From positions 1 to 38,738 of the IMG/VR virus record IMGVR_UViG_3300032069_000025: a stretch of 38,738 nt of DNA; one strand, 5' to 3'. The stretch comes from a virus. Shown here one piece after another: positions 30,250 through 37,553 of this stretch. A program made the translations under genes and the position numbers. The notes under the pieces are model-generated. The model searched no databases. It saw only the letters and a program-made list of their open reading frames with translations, and was not told where the DNA came from. Position 1 is the stretch's first letter. Each line of letters starts with the position of its first letter.

Positions 30250-30917
30250 TCCCTGTCCTGCCGGCGGACCGATATGAGCATGTGGGGGAGTTGTTTGTGG
30301 CGCTGGACGTGCGGGTCGGATGTTCGCCGGCCCTGTGGGGCGTGTTCCCAGTGTCCGTTAATCCGCACGACTTGGCGGAGCGGCTGACTACCGTGCTTCG
30401 GGAGGAGGTGGCGAAGGCCGGCCTTCGGTCCACCATGTCCGACGCACCCTCGTTTGAGGTACACCCGGCGACGGGCATTATTCAGGAAGAGGAGGTCGAG
30501 GAGGCCGAATTCAGGTCGGAGCTCGACCGACTCGGACCACTCCCGACCGTACTGATCGTTGAGGACGATCCCTCCACGCGCGAGTACCTTCGCGCCGCGT
30601 TAGAGGCGGAGGGCTGCGAGGTTCTAGAGGCCGCGTATCAGTTAGGTGTCGAGGCAATGGCGCTTTCGCCATCGCCGATAAAGGCTGTGCTGCTAGATGG
30701 GAATGTCCCATTCGCGGATGGTCAGATGCCGACTGCAACTCTCCCGCTGGCACTACGTCTTCAGGCAGCGGGGATTCCAGTCATCATCCATTCGGGTGAC
30801 GATAAGATAAACGAGGACGCGCGAGAACATGGCCTACGGGTCGTGCCCAAGGGTAGTTCACTCAGCGACCTCCTGCGTGCCGTACAATCCTGTGTCGAAG
30901 GTGCGCCCGAGGGATAG
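30246..30917 (+). CDS. Stand-alone response-regulator receiver (REC) domain protein
   Basis: The start is GTG 30246, eight bases after GGAGG. The N-terminal part (1-98) is of unknown fold with an acidic stretch (GIIQEEEVEEAEFRSELDRL). The REC domain spans about 99-216: TVLIVEDDPS with acidic pair Asp107/Asp108, AVLLDGNVP with phosphoacceptor Asp151, PVIIHSGDD with switch Ser183, and VVPKGSS with Lys202. All key positions are kept. It has no DNA-binding output domain, and no histidine kinase was found in the window. It could receive phosphate from host kinases, or act as a decoy. Confidence 0.85.
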   Translation: MIPVLPADRYEHVGELFVALDVRVGCSPALWGVFPVSVNPHDLAERLTTVLREEVAKAGLRSTMSDAPSFEVHPATGIIQEEEVEEAEFRSELDRLGPLPTVLIVEDDPSTREYLRAALEAEGCEVLEAAYQLGVEAMALSPSPIKAVLLDGNVPFADGQMPTATLPLALRLQAAGIPVIIHSGDDKINEDAREHGLRVVPKGSSLSDLLRAVQSCVEGAPEG

Positions 30918-30986
30918 GATAGGTGGGGCCGGATGCCTCCCTCCACGACCCCACCCTAACGTAAGGAAGGTAACCCGGAATGCTCT

Positions 30987-31142
30987 ATGTCTTTCCCCCA
31001 CCGTGGGGACGGCCCCGGAACGTTCCGAGAGTGTGCCGAGCGAGCAAAGGCGTGGATTGACCAGGTTGTCGAGAGGCTTGAGTCCGAGGCGGCTCTTGTT
31101 CCTGATACAAGCTATCCCGTCTTCGGAAGGAGCAACAAATGA
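30987..31142 (+). CDS. Small hypothetical protein, 51 aa
   Basis: It ends in TGA overlapping the next start (ATGA at 31139-31142). The start with ATG 30987 has only a GGA upstream; AAGGAAGG at 30963 is rather far. The product (MSFPHRGDGPGTFRECAERA, then KAWIDQVVERLESEAAL) is a helix with a Cys. No family recognised. It also contains the ribosome site for the next gene (GGAAGGAG). Confidence 0.45.
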   Translation: MSFPHRGDGPGTFRECAERAKAWIDQVVERLESEAALVPDTSYPVFGRSNK

Positions 31143-31393
31143 AACTAGGCGCAGAGGCGACCTTGGAAGTCGTTGGGTACCAAGGGAACGCTCATACGGA
31201 AATCGAACTGGAAGAAGCGCTCGTCTGCGAAGCGCTTGTTCGGGAAATCGGCCAAGCGACGCGCTGGTCTGCTGCCCTTGACGCATGGAACGCGCTTATG
31301 CATGTACGCAAGATGGCCTACTCCCGAAGGAGAGAGCAGGAGAAGTGCTTTGAAGTACAGCAGCAGACGGGCAGATCGAGTGAGAGCGTCTAG
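31139..31393 (+). CDS. Hypothetical protein, 84 aa
   Basis: It has a strong GGAAGGAG seven bases upstream and an ATGA overlap. The product begins MKLGAEATLEVVGYQGNAHT and continues with acidic helices (EIELEEALVCEALVREIGQA) and a basic helix (ALMHVRKMAYSRRREQEKCF). Two Cys occur. No family recognised. It is part of the accessory gene run after the integrase. Confidence 0.55.
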   Translation: MKLGAEATLEVVGYQGNAHTEIELEEALVCEALVREIGQATRWSAALDAWNALMHVRKMAYSRRREQEKCFEVQQQTGRSSESV

Positions 31394-31410
31394 AGGCGAA
31401 AGGTGCTCAG

Positions 31411-31770
31411 ATGTGCCAATGGGGAATCACGGAAACGGTCCGCGTCCTCATCCCGGCTGATCTTGCATCTGACGGGGTGGAGAAGTGGAAGGCCGCCGAG
31501 ATCGATGCCTGCATCGCGCCGCTCGTTCGGGCGTTGCAGCAAGGCGGCATAAACATGCGCGGGTCATGCTGCGGCCACGGCAAAGTGCTTGGTCACATTG
31601 ATCTGGCCGACGGAGGGGGTCTGGTGATTTTGAGTAAGGAGCAGAATGCCTGCTGGCTGCGAGACATTTCGGCGCAGAATGCTTGGCACATACTTTGGGA
31701 TTTAACCACGGATCCCGCGAAGGGGGAGCGGAGGAGCCGGATCAGCTCGCTCGCGGTGGACACGGGATAA
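31411..31770 (+). CDS. SCCGHG-motif phage protein, 119 aa
   Basis: It starts MCQWGITETVRVLIPADLAS and has IDACIAPLVRALQQGGINMR followed by GSCCGHGKVLGHIDLADGGG. Proteins with this 'opening MCxWG, central CIxPxVxALxxxGI, SCCGHG' pattern are common in phages. Cys34, Cys53, Cys54 and His56 probably bind a metal. Function is not established. AAAGG precedes the start. The last 30 residues (DPAKGERRSRISSLAVDTG) look less conserved. Confidence 0.65.
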   Translation: MCQWGITETVRVLIPADLASDGVEKWKAAEIDACIAPLVRALQQGGINMRGSCCGHGKVLGHIDLADGGGLVILSKEQNACWLRDISAQNAWHILWDLTTDPAKGERRSRISSLAVDTG

Positions 31771-32018
31771 CTCGGCGGGGCCGACGGTCGTGTAGTTGGC
31801 CGACCGCCGCCGATGCCAGGGCCACCTGGGCTGAAAGGCGACTTACCGCGAGAGAAGCGAGGAGCCCCGGACGTTGTACCGCGACCCCACATGTGACTGA
31901 CGCACGGGGATCCCGGAGAGAGGCGGCCTCCTCCGGGATTCCACAAATCTTGGGACGCGAAGCATGAGTAGGGTGAACACGTGAGCTTGCCCAACATAGG
32001 CCAAGTGGTTTTGCCGCT
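31771..32018 (+). other. Gene-poor, hairpin-rich interval
   Basis: No frame has both a ribosome site and a protein-like composition. Structures seen include TCGGCGG (31772-31778) with CCGCCGA (31807-31813) and, inside it, CGGTCG (31785-31790) with CGACCG (31801-31806). Another is ATCCCGGAG (31910-31918) with CTCCGGGAT (31931-31939) around a 12-base loop. It may be a structured leader or small RNA, or just GC-rich spacer. A leftward open frame covers it but has no start signals. Confidence 0.4.
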
Positions 32019-32132
32019 ATGATCTTCCTTTGGCCCCGCACTTGGCCCGGTCCCGGATGGCAACTCGTGGGGGCGCGGACAGGCTGGGGATGGCGAAACT
32101 ATCTGTGGAGGCGAGTGGACGGACAACGATGA
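32019..32132 (+). CDS. Possible tiny Trp-rich protein, 37 aa
   Basis: ATG 32019 to TGA 32130-32132, the stop overlapping the next start (ATGA). The product (MIFLWPRTWPGPGWQLVGAR, then TGWGWRNYLWRRVDGQR) has seven Trp and many Arg. No clear ribosome site. Kept because of the overlap with the following gene and because similar tiny overlapping genes occur nearby. Confidence 0.35.
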   Translation: MIFLWPRTWPGPGWQLVGARTGWGWRNYLWRRVDGQR

Positions 32133-32347
32133 TTACGAGGACGTATACGATGCGACCAGGACCGAGAGAGATAACGCCTGAGCGTATCAAAGAGATTCTT
32201 GCCACTTTCCCCTGCGGTTGTGTGGCCTACGAAGAGCACATGGGCAGCACGATAGTGTGGGGTGTGCGACGGTGTGAGACCCATTTTGAAACTAAGACCT
32301 TGCCGCGAGGGGCGGAGAAGTATTTCGGATTAAGGTTGGACACATGA
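32129..32347 (+). CDS. Hypothetical protein with CxC and CxxH, 72 aa
   Basis: The chosen ATG overlaps the preceding stop; ATG 32150 is an alternative. The product has a helix (REITPERIKEILATFPCGCV) and then VWGVRRCETHFETK. The spacing C-x-C ... C-x-x-H suggests a small metal site. The stop overlaps the RusA gene start (ATGA at 32344-32347), placing it in the recombination operon. No function known. Confidence 0.55.
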   Translation: MITRTYTMRPGPREITPERIKEILATFPCGCVAYEEHMGSTIVWGVRRCETHFETKTLPRGAEKYFGLRLDT

Positions 32348-32733
32348 TCAGCTTCTTCGTCGCGGGCATCCCTCGGCCAACGCAGACCGGCTCGGTCATC
32401 CGTCCTGGAGGCGGCAAACGGGCCTTCCCTATGTATCGCAATACCGAGTGGGCATCGTATTGTCGCTTGGTGGCCTCGCAGCAGAAGGTGGAGCCGCTGG
32501 CTGGGCCACTGAGCGTTTGTCTCTCATTTTACTTGCCACGGCCCAAGAAGCCAAAGTGCGAGCGGCCAATTACGAGACCAGACCTTGATAATCTTGAGAA
32601 GAAACTGCTGGATGCTTGGAATGGTATCTTGTGGCACGATGACGCACAGGTTGTCATCAAGATGGTGGAGAAGTGCTACGCAACAGCATCTACGCCTCCA
32701 GGCCTCTGGGTGATCGTTCAGGAGTCCATCTAA
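32344..32733 (+). CDS. rusA: RusA-family Holliday junction resolvase
   Basis: The 129-residue protein shows the RusA pattern: an N-terminal strand region (MISFFVAGIPRPTQTGSVIR), a basic PRPKKPKCERP segment, then TRPDLDNLEKKLLDAWNGIL and WHDDAQVV. The last two carry the catalytic Asp residues (Asp80, Asp82 and Asp99 or Asp100). It cuts four-way junctions formed during phage recombination or replication so that DNA can be packaged. It is upstream of the exonuclease and ERF genes, forming a recombination module with them. Confidence 0.88.
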   Translation: MISFFVAGIPRPTQTGSVIRPGGGKRAFPMYRNTEWASYCRLVASQQKVEPLAGPLSVCLSFYLPRPKKPKCERPITRPDLDNLEKKLLDAWNGILWHDDAQVVIKMVEKCYATASTPPGLWVIVQESI

Positions 32734-32734
32734 G

Positions 32735-32932
32735 ATGAGCCGCCGAGTCATCGCACCCAGCCCGACTTATGGGCCGTTTTATCTCATCAGCCCAACGGGC
32801 CGCACCGTGAAGCTGGTCGGGCCGGGCGCACGAGCGTTGCTGTATTACCACGTCGTGGAATTGGATTTCCGGATTTGCACCCACAGAGAGTGGCAGGCTG
32901 CGAGGCGTAAGCAACGAAAGGGGGCCACATGA
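32735..32932 (+). CDS. Hypothetical protein, 65 aa
   Basis: The start is one base after the RusA stop, so translation is probably coupled. The product (MSRRVIAPSPTYGPFYLISP, then GRTVKLVGPGARALLYYHVV) is mainly beta with a basic C-terminal tail (EWQAARRKQRKGAT) and one Cys. No family recognised. Its stop overlaps the next start (ATGA at 32929-32932). Confidence 0.5.
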   Translation: MSRRVIAPSPTYGPFYLISPTGRTVKLVGPGARALLYYHVVELDFRICTHREWQAARRKQRKGAT

Positions 32933-33141
32933 AGCGCAGGGTGCCGAGAATTGAATTCGCCGAAGTGTGGGGGAAGGTGTGTCGGTGGCCGGAAAAGGAC
33001 CGAGGGGATTTGGTGCAGTTGCTCAACGGCATCACGGCTACTCCGCCGACTGAGGGCAAGGAGCGCAAGACCCGCAAGCCGCGAGAGAAGGGCGTGGACA
33101 CAAAGAACTCTGACGCGGAGAAAATCGGGGGCACTGCGTGA
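32929..33141 (+). CDS. Hypothetical basic protein, 70 aa
   Basis: ATGA overlap at the start and an AAAGGGGG ribosome site. The N-terminal half looks folded (RIEFAEVWGKVCRWPEKDRG, then DLVQLLNGIT). The C-terminal half is a disordered, Lys/Arg-rich tail (GKERKTRKPREKGVDTKNSD). The first half is a helix with hydrophobic spacing. A DNA- or protein-binding role beside the exonuclease is possible but not shown. Confidence 0.5.
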   Translation: MKRRVPRIEFAEVWGKVCRWPEKDRGDLVQLLNGITATPPTEGKERKTRKPREKGVDTKNSDAEKIGGTA

Positions 33142-33162
33142 ACGTGCGCAAGGAGAACATGG

Positions 33163-33789
33163 ATGCCAACGCCGAAAGCTGGATACCATCTGAAGAGCGG
33201 CGAAAAGGTTCCTGGCGTCACGACCATCATCGGTGGTCAGTTGGCCTGGTCCAAGGGTGCGCTGATGTACTGGGCCTGGAGCCAGGGGAAGGAAGGGAAG
33301 GATTTCCGAGAGACGAAAGACGAGGCGGCGGACCTCGGCACCCGCGTCCACGCCCTCATCGAAATGGAGATGCGGGGCCAGAGGCCGACGGAGATTCCCG
33401 CGGACTGTGAATCCTCACTCCTGGCGTTCTATGAGTGGCGGGAGGCATTTCGACTCCAATCCACGGGCAGTGAGATCGCGCTCGTGTCCGAGAAATACCG
33501 CTATGGCGGCACCATTGATTACCCCGCGCTCCTCAACGGTCGGCGCTGCATCCTCGACCTGAAAACGTCCAAGGGCGTGTACCCCGATCATCGCATTCAA
33601 TTGGCCGCCTACGGGCAGTTGTGGGACGAGGCACACCCAGACGATCCTGTCACCGGGTATCACCTGCTCCAAGTCGGAAAAGAAAACGGCTCCTTTGGAC
33701 ATTACTACTGGCCATCGCTCGCCAAGGAATTCGAGGCGTTCTTCCTGCTTCGTAACCTGTACGACTTGCAGAAGGAGATCGGGAAATGA
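33163..33789 (+). CDS. PD-(D/E)XK exonuclease, RecB/Cas4-like
   Basis: The 208-residue protein has the RecB-nuclease order. GTRVHALIE supplies His63, GGTIDYPAL supplies Asp119, ILDLKTSKG supplies Asp132 and Lys134, and RIQLAAYGQLW supplies Gln146 and Tyr150. It should degrade one strand of double-stranded DNA ends to feed the ERF annealing protein encoded next, a phage two-component recombination system. AGGAG lies seven bases before ATG 33163. Its stop overlaps the ERF gene start (ATGA), supporting joint function. Confidence 0.88.
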   Translation: MPTPKAGYHLKSGEKVPGVTTIIGGQLAWSKGALMYWAWSQGKEGKDFRETKDEAADLGTRVHALIEMEMRGQRPTEIPADCESSLLAFYEWREAFRLQSTGSEIALVSEKYRYGGTIDYPALLNGRRCILDLKTSKGVYPDHRIQLAAYGQLWDEAHPDDPVTGYHLLQVGKENGSFGHYYWPSLAKEFEAFFLLRNLYDLQKEIGK

Positions 33790-34622
33790 CAGACGTTAAG
33801 GCTCTCGTCCGCATTGATCCCCAATACCTGCTTCAGAAGGCCGTGGAGTCCAACGCCAGCATCGAAACGCTGGAACGCTTGGTGGCCCTTGCAAAGGATG
33901 TCCGCGAAGTCCAGGCCCGCGAAGCCTGGCATGCGGCAATGGCTGAGTTCCAACGGCGGTGCCCGCCCATCAAGAAGACGAATACCGCTCAGATTGCTAC
34001 CGCCAAGGGGTACTACTACGAGTATAGGTACGCCGCTCTAGACGAAATCATGGAAACCATCCGACCCTTGCTTGGAGAACTTGGGCTATCGGTGTCCTGG
34101 TCCTCCCGGGTAGAGCCGCAGCGCGTTGTGGTCTCATGCCGCATCGCACATGCGCTGGGCTACTCGGAGAATTCCGGCGAGATTTCGATGCCCGTACCGG
34201 ATTCCCAAGATCGCGGCGGGGCCAATCCCGCACAGCGGGTCGGAAGCGCCCTAACGTATGCACGGCGCTACTCCCTGCTTCAGGTCACGGGACTGGCACC
34301 AGAAGATGATGACGATGCGCAAGCCACCGGGAAGCCTGAGCGACACGCGCCATCAGAATCGCCAGCAGCGACCCAACCCGAAAAGGGTGTCACCAAGGGG
34401 TCTGGCGATGGAAAAGAGTCCGAGCGTTCCTCTCCTGGCGATATTCCGACCGTGGATGACTGGCGGGAACGGTACGACGCCGCAAGAAATATGTCCGATT
34501 TCGCCGCGCTCGAAGGCGCGCTGAAAGAAATCTGGTCGCAATATTCAGGCGAGGAAAAAACTGCGCTGAAATTCATCCGAGACAAGGCGAAGACCGCTCT
34601 ATCGGGAGGAATGCCGGCATAA
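33786..34622 (+). CDS. erf: ERF-family single-strand annealing protein
   Basis: The N-terminal half is a clear ERF domain: LERLVALAKDVREVQAREAW, YYYEYRYAALDEIMETIRPL, then the ARRYSLLQVTGLAPEDDDDA signature at residues 159-178. A Ser/Pro/Gly-rich linker (about 180-220) follows, and a small helical C-terminal domain (DWRERYDAARNMSDFAALEG to the end). It binds and anneals single-stranded DNA for recombination, circularisation or replication restart. It is translationally coupled to the exonuclease by ATGA, which is the usual pairing in phages. Confidence 0.93.
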   Translation: MTDVKALVRIDPQYLLQKAVESNASIETLERLVALAKDVREVQAREAWHAAMAEFQRRCPPIKKTNTAQIATAKGYYYEYRYAALDEIMETIRPLLGELGLSVSWSSRVEPQRVVVSCRIAHALGYSENSGEISMPVPDSQDRGGANPAQRVGSALTYARRYSLLQVTGLAPEDDDDAQATGKPERHAPSESPAATQPEKGVTKGSGDGKESERSSPGDIPTVDDWRERYDAARNMSDFAALEGALKEIWSQYSGEEKTALKFIRDKAKTALSGGMPA

Positions 34623-34690
34623 GATTGCCCGCCGCAGGACGCGGACAACGACGAGAAGATCGGCCGAACCGATCCAGATTAGGTAAAGCC

Positions 34691-35026
34691 ATGAAGAAGT
34701 GGCATATCGGGTGGAAGGTTGTCCGAGTTGTCAAGGGGCGGCTGTTCAGCGCCTTTTGTGGAATGGGCGAGGTGGAATATAAGATCGGCCAGTTGACTGT
34801 ACCGCGCACAGGTTGCGGCCCACTGGCAGTCTTCGATTGCTTCAACGCGGCACACAGCTTTGTGCGGATGCTTACTGAGTCGCATGTGAAGTGCCAGATC
34901 GTTCCGTGTAAATATCGGTTAAGCCGTTTTCGTCGTATGTGGGATAGAGATATCTGCCAAACATTGAAGGTCTTGCCTCTGGGGACGAGGCTAGCTGATA
35001 AGGTGATGTTGGTAAAAGAGAAGTAG
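34691..35026 (+). CDS. Conserved-looking phage protein, 111 aa
   Basis: The ATG at 34691 has AGGTAAAG upstream. The product (MKKWHIGWKVVRVVKGRLFS, then VEYKIGQLTVPRTGCGPLAV and FDCFNAAHSF) follows a pattern of 'WKVV..RLFSA ... VEY..GQ...P..GCGPLAVF' that I recognise from many phage proteins of unknown function. Five Cys occur, with CQIVPCKY near the C-terminus. No catalytic motif is apparent. It follows the ERF gene with a gap of about 70 bases. Confidence 0.6.
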   Translation: MKKWHIGWKVVRVVKGRLFSAFCGMGEVEYKIGQLTVPRTGCGPLAVFDCFNAAHSFVRMLTESHVKCQIVPCKYRLSRFRRMWDRDICQTLKVLPLGTRLADKVMLVKEK

Positions 35027-35030
35027 GGCA

Positions 35031-35101
35031 TTGCCCGTCCTGGCCGTAAAGGTGTAACGAGCGTATGAAGGGCGGCCTCGTCCTGCGGGCAGGACGGGTA
35101 A
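35031..35101 (+). promoter_or_regulatory. Alternative-pairing hairpins with a repeated CCCGTCCTG motif
   Basis: CAGGACGGG (35090-35098) can pair with CCCGTCCTG at 35034-35042 (extending to 12 pairs with one G-U), or locally with CGTCCTG at 35079-35085 around the loop CGGG. The same CCCGTCCTGG ten-mer occurs in the leader of the integrase (27931-27940), also in a hairpin. The element lies between the genes ending at 35026 and starting at 35125. Confidence 0.5.
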
Positions 35102-35124
35102 TCTTTCAGAAGGGACAGGTAACG

Positions 35125-35301
35125 ATGAGGAAGCTAGGATTATTCAAGCTCACATTGGGTATTGACGAACCCGAAAACCAGAGCGACTTTTCCTATTCAA
35201 CCGTCGTTTTGGCCCGGGACGCCGTGGACGCCATCAAGAAAGTCAAGATCGGCAAGAAGGAATATGTAACCTCGGTGTCCTTACTTGGACGAGAAGACTG
35301 A
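35125..35301 (+). CDS. Hypothetical protein, 58 aa
   Basis: The start at 35125 has AGGGACAGGT before it; an in-frame ATG at 35065 lies inside the hairpin loop and is less likely. The product (MRKLGLFKLTLGIDEPENQS, then STVVLARDAVDAIKKVKIGK) shows a beta-alpha-beta pattern, with VLARDAVDAIKKVK forming a helix. It resembles small phage proteins without known function. Downstream of it no gene is clear until 35455. Confidence 0.5.
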   Translation: MRKLGLFKLTLGIDEPENQSDFSYSTVVLARDAVDAIKKVKIGKKEYVTSVSLLGRED

Positions 35302-35454
35302 GGACCGACCAGGGCGGGCAATCACACTGAAAGGCGGTGAGGTTTATGGCAACGCCTCGTAGCTTCACCATTCCGCTTGATGCGGGGAGCAGGTTTGCCC
35401 GCCCTCCGGCGCGACAAAGACCGACGAGGAACGCGCAAGAGAGCGGAGGTCCAG

Positions 35455-35700
35455 ATGAAAGACGAAGCCGGAGTGGAATTGGTGCGTTGCCACTGCGAGG
35501 ACGGACATTGGTACGCAGAGTGTTGTGATGGCAGCGGTGGTTGTAGTTGCGGCGGGCGGGCAATGGACATGGGGATTTGTAATGTCTGCGGCGGTTCGGG
35601 TTGGAGAAGGCCGGACGCGGACCTGACGGCCAACGCCAAAACTATCCGATCCTGTTTTCTCGGCTCAGGCCCGCGTACAGGGTATTGGGCTGGTAAATAG
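35455..35700 (+). CDS. Cys-rich zinc-binding protein, DnaJ-type motifs, 81 aa
   Basis: GGAGG seven bases upstream sets ATG 35455. The protein has Cys at 12, 14, 23, 24, 30, 32, 42 and 45, including a CNVCGGSGW unit like the CxxCxGxG repeats of DnaJ. At least one, probably two, zinc sites are expected. It likely binds nucleic acid or protein in the early region. A different frame (35346-35528) covers part of it but has no comparable motif. Role unknown. Confidence 0.6.
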   Translation: MKDEAGVELVRCHCEDGHWYAECCDGSGGCSCGGRAMDMGICNVCGGSGWRRPDADLTANAKTIRSCFLGSGPRTGYWAGK

Positions 35701-35748
35701 ATGCGGACAGCGTACTTGGGGAGAACGAGGACGAACAAGGAGGCAACG

Positions 35749-35970
35749 ATGAGGAGGGCAGTCATTAAGGATAATGTCGAAGAGGCACCAATCGTGTATT
35801 CCCTCAGCCAGCACAGTCCTACTGGCCCCGTTGAGCTAAAAGCACGTGTAGGTGCCCTGGAGCAGACACTACTATTTCTCTACTCTGATCACGTGGTTGC
35901 CGCAACAGAGATCAGTGCCGCGCTTGGACTACCGCTGAAGGGTAGTGGCATCTTGAGAATTGAGGAGTAG
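35749..35970 (+). CDS. Hypothetical protein, 73 aa
   Basis: The start chosen is ATG 35749 after GGAGG; an in-frame ATG at 35701 directly follows the previous stop but lacks a site. The product (MRRAVIKDNVEEAPIVYSLS, then LKARVGALEQTLLFLYSDHV) has a short coiled coil in the middle and a small helical C-terminus (ATEISAALGLPL). No family recognised. It lies among small early genes before the replication protein. Confidence 0.5.
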   Translation: MRRAVIKDNVEEAPIVYSLSQHSPTGPVELKARVGALEQTLLFLYSDHVVAATEISAALGLPLKGSGILRIEE

Positions 35971-35972
35971 CG

Positions 35973-36224
35973 ATGAAGCTGCTACGTGATGGTTTGTACC
36001 GCGTTCAGACGCCAGATTTTTGTGCCGGGTTTTTGGTCGAGGGTGGGAAAGTAACACAATGCGCCCCCATTCTGCGCCGGAAAATTGGATTCTGGCTCAG
36101 GCTGGCTGAACGGGGCGGGGTAGGGAATATTCACCTTGAACCCCTGTACAGTGGGCCACGGCCAGCCGCTTCTTCCTTTCAAGAGATAATCGGAACGCGC
36201 TGTCCGGGCGGTTGTGCTTATTGA
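35973..36224 (+). CDS. Conserved-looking small phage protein, 83 aa
   Basis: GAGGAG lies before ATG 35973, two bases after the previous stop. The opening MKLLRDGLYRVQTPDFCAGF, followed by EGGKVTQCAPILRRKIGFWL, is a recurrent phage pattern ('YRV.T....AGF.V..G.V..CAPIL') without known function. The C-terminus (GTRCPGGCAY) has a CxxxC pair. Early-region position only suggests a role around host takeover or replication. Confidence 0.6.
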   Translation: MKLLRDGLYRVQTPDFCAGFLVEGGKVTQCAPILRRKIGFWLRLAERGGVGNIHLEPLYSGPRPAASSFQEIIGTRCPGGCAY

Positions 36225-36231
36225 GGCGGGC

Positions 36232-37029
36232 ATGCCAACACAACGATCCGTAGCGACACGATTTTGGACGAGTCCCACCCTGCGGAATGTCTCTCCCTAT
36301 ACGAAATTGCTCATGCTCTATTGCCTCACGTGCCCGCGGTCTACCTTCATCGGGTTCTTCCGATTCTCGATGGACGACTGCATGGACGAAACCGGACTGA
36401 CGAGGAAGCAAATTGAGTCCGCCATGCGCGAGGCGGAATCCGTGGAATTCCTTGAATGGGATAGGGATACCCATTATGTATGGGTATGCAAAAGGGTCTA
36501 TTACGAGTTCCCAAAAGGCGAGATTTCAGCCAGACAACAAGAGGGAATTCGTCGGATTCTGGACGATGCTCCAAAGAGCTCAATAAAATTCAAGCTTTGC
36601 GAGAAATACAAAGGGTATGGTAAACCCTTTATGGATGGGTATGGTAATGGGACCGATCCGGCTTCCGGCTCTCTGCTCCCGTTACCAGATCCTAATACTC
36701 CTCCTCCTCCTTCGGATTCCTGGGGGAATCCGGCGGACCTGGTGGAGTTATACAACACGATGGCCCCGGATAACGTGGCTGCCGTAAAGACAGTCAAAGG
36801 CTCCCGCCTGGAAAAGATAAAGCGCTACCTGCGACTATTCCCGGATCGCGAGTGGTGGGTGGCTACGTTCGACCAGTACAAGCATTCGCGGTTTCTCTCC
36901 GGCAAGGTCGCTCCTGAGCCCGGCCACAGATCCTTTCAGCCTGACCTAGACTGGCTCTTGTCAAAGGGCAAGGACGGGACGGATAATTGCGTCAAGGTGC
37001 ACGATGGCCGTTATCGAGATGGGAGTTAG
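36232..37029 (+). CDS. Replication-initiator-like winged-helix protein
   Basis: The 265-residue protein begins MPTQRSVATRFWTSPTLRNV, then PYTKLLMLYCLTCP and FSMDDCMDETGLTRKQIESA, the winged-helix pattern of phage replisome organisers, followed by a basic helical region and a Pro/Gly-rich linker (LLPLPDPNTPPPPSDSWGNP, about 148-167). The C-terminal domain (LVELYNTMAPDNVAAVKTVK, then WWVATFDQYKHSRFLSGK) resembles those of phage replication proteins that bind helicase or loader. It would recognise the phage origin and recruit host DnaB. No helicase or polymerase gene is present, so it depends on the host replisome. Confidence 0.72.
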   Translation: MPTQRSVATRFWTSPTLRNVSPYTKLLMLYCLTCPRSTFIGFFRFSMDDCMDETGLTRKQIESAMREAESVEFLEWDRDTHYVWVCKRVYYEFPKGEISARQQEGIRRILDDAPKSSIKFKLCEKYKGYGKPFMDGYGNGTDPASGSLLPLPDPNTPPPPSDSWGNPADLVELYNTMAPDNVAAVKTVKGSRLEKIKRYLRLFPDREWWVATFDQYKHSRFLSGKVAPEPGHRSFQPDLDWLLSKGKDGTDNCVKVHDGRYRDGS

Positions 37030-37076
37030 TATGATCGCTAGTTCAATCCGGGCAGCGCGACGCAGGAGGTATCGAG

Positions 37077-37523
37077 ATGCCTAGGGACAGAACTAGAGAG
37101 GAGATTGAACAAAAAGAATCCAGCGTCAAGTGCTGCCTCTGCGGAGAGCACGTCTTGGCGTCGGGATGGTGCTGGAACTGTCGGACTTGGCCGATCAACA
37201 TCACGCCACGGCGATGGTGCCCACAAGCGCATCCGGTGGACCAGGACGGCTTTTGTGGTCAATGTCAGACATATGTGCTGACTCGCCTGGAAGCCGAAAA
37301 CGGCGAGTGGACGGATACTGGCAAGGTGCCGCAGTTGCTCAGCCGGGAGGAAAACCTCCGCCGGCTGAGGTTGCTCGATCTCGCAATGCGTAGTGTAGGG
37401 TCGCTCACGGTTGATAAGCACTTCCGCCCACGGACCCAGCGCAGCCGGGAGGAGATCGACCGGCAGAAAGAGTTGCTCCTGCGCATGGATGGGAAGCCCG
37501 CGGCGGAGGCGGTGCCGTTCTAG
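37077..37523 (+). CDS. Zinc-ribbon protein, 148 aa
   Basis: It carries two probable zinc sites: Cys19, Cys22 with Cys32, Cys35 (KCCLCGEH; WCWNCRTW), and Cys48 with Cys60, Cys63 (RWCPQAHP; GFCGQCQTY), with a His at 52 as an alternative ligand. The C-terminal half is charged and helical (LLSREENLRRLRLLDLAMRS, then SREEIDRQKELLLRMDG). AGGAGG lies nine bases before the ATG. It lies just after the replication-initiator gene, which suggests replication or transcription control. No more precise function can be read. Confidence 0.6.
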   Translation: MPRDRTREEIEQKESSVKCCLCGEHVLASGWCWNCRTWPINITPRRWCPQAHPVDQDGFCGQCQTYVLTRLEAENGEWTDTGKVPQLLSREENLRRLRLLDLAMRSVGSLTVDKHFRPRTQRSREEIDRQKELLLRMDGKPAAEAVPF

Positions 37524-37553
37524 GGCAGTGCGAGCACTGCGAGGAGATAGATT

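Noticed and set aside
31593-32126. Leftward 177-codon open frame over the gap after the SCCGHG gene
   Set aside because: No start signals, Pro/Ser/Arg-rich composition, and it is antisense to the conserved SCCGHG protein and to the tiny gene at 32019.
35346-35528. Rightward frame beginning MATPRSFTIPLD before the Cys-rich gene
   Set aside because: Its second half is out of frame with the Cys-rich protein, whose motifs are clearly selected; no good ribosome site. A short real N-terminal peptide cannot be excluded.
37031-37084. 17-codon Arg-rich frame just before the zinc-ribbon gene, possible leader peptide
   Set aside because: No ribosome site and no attenuator hairpin; length is within chance.
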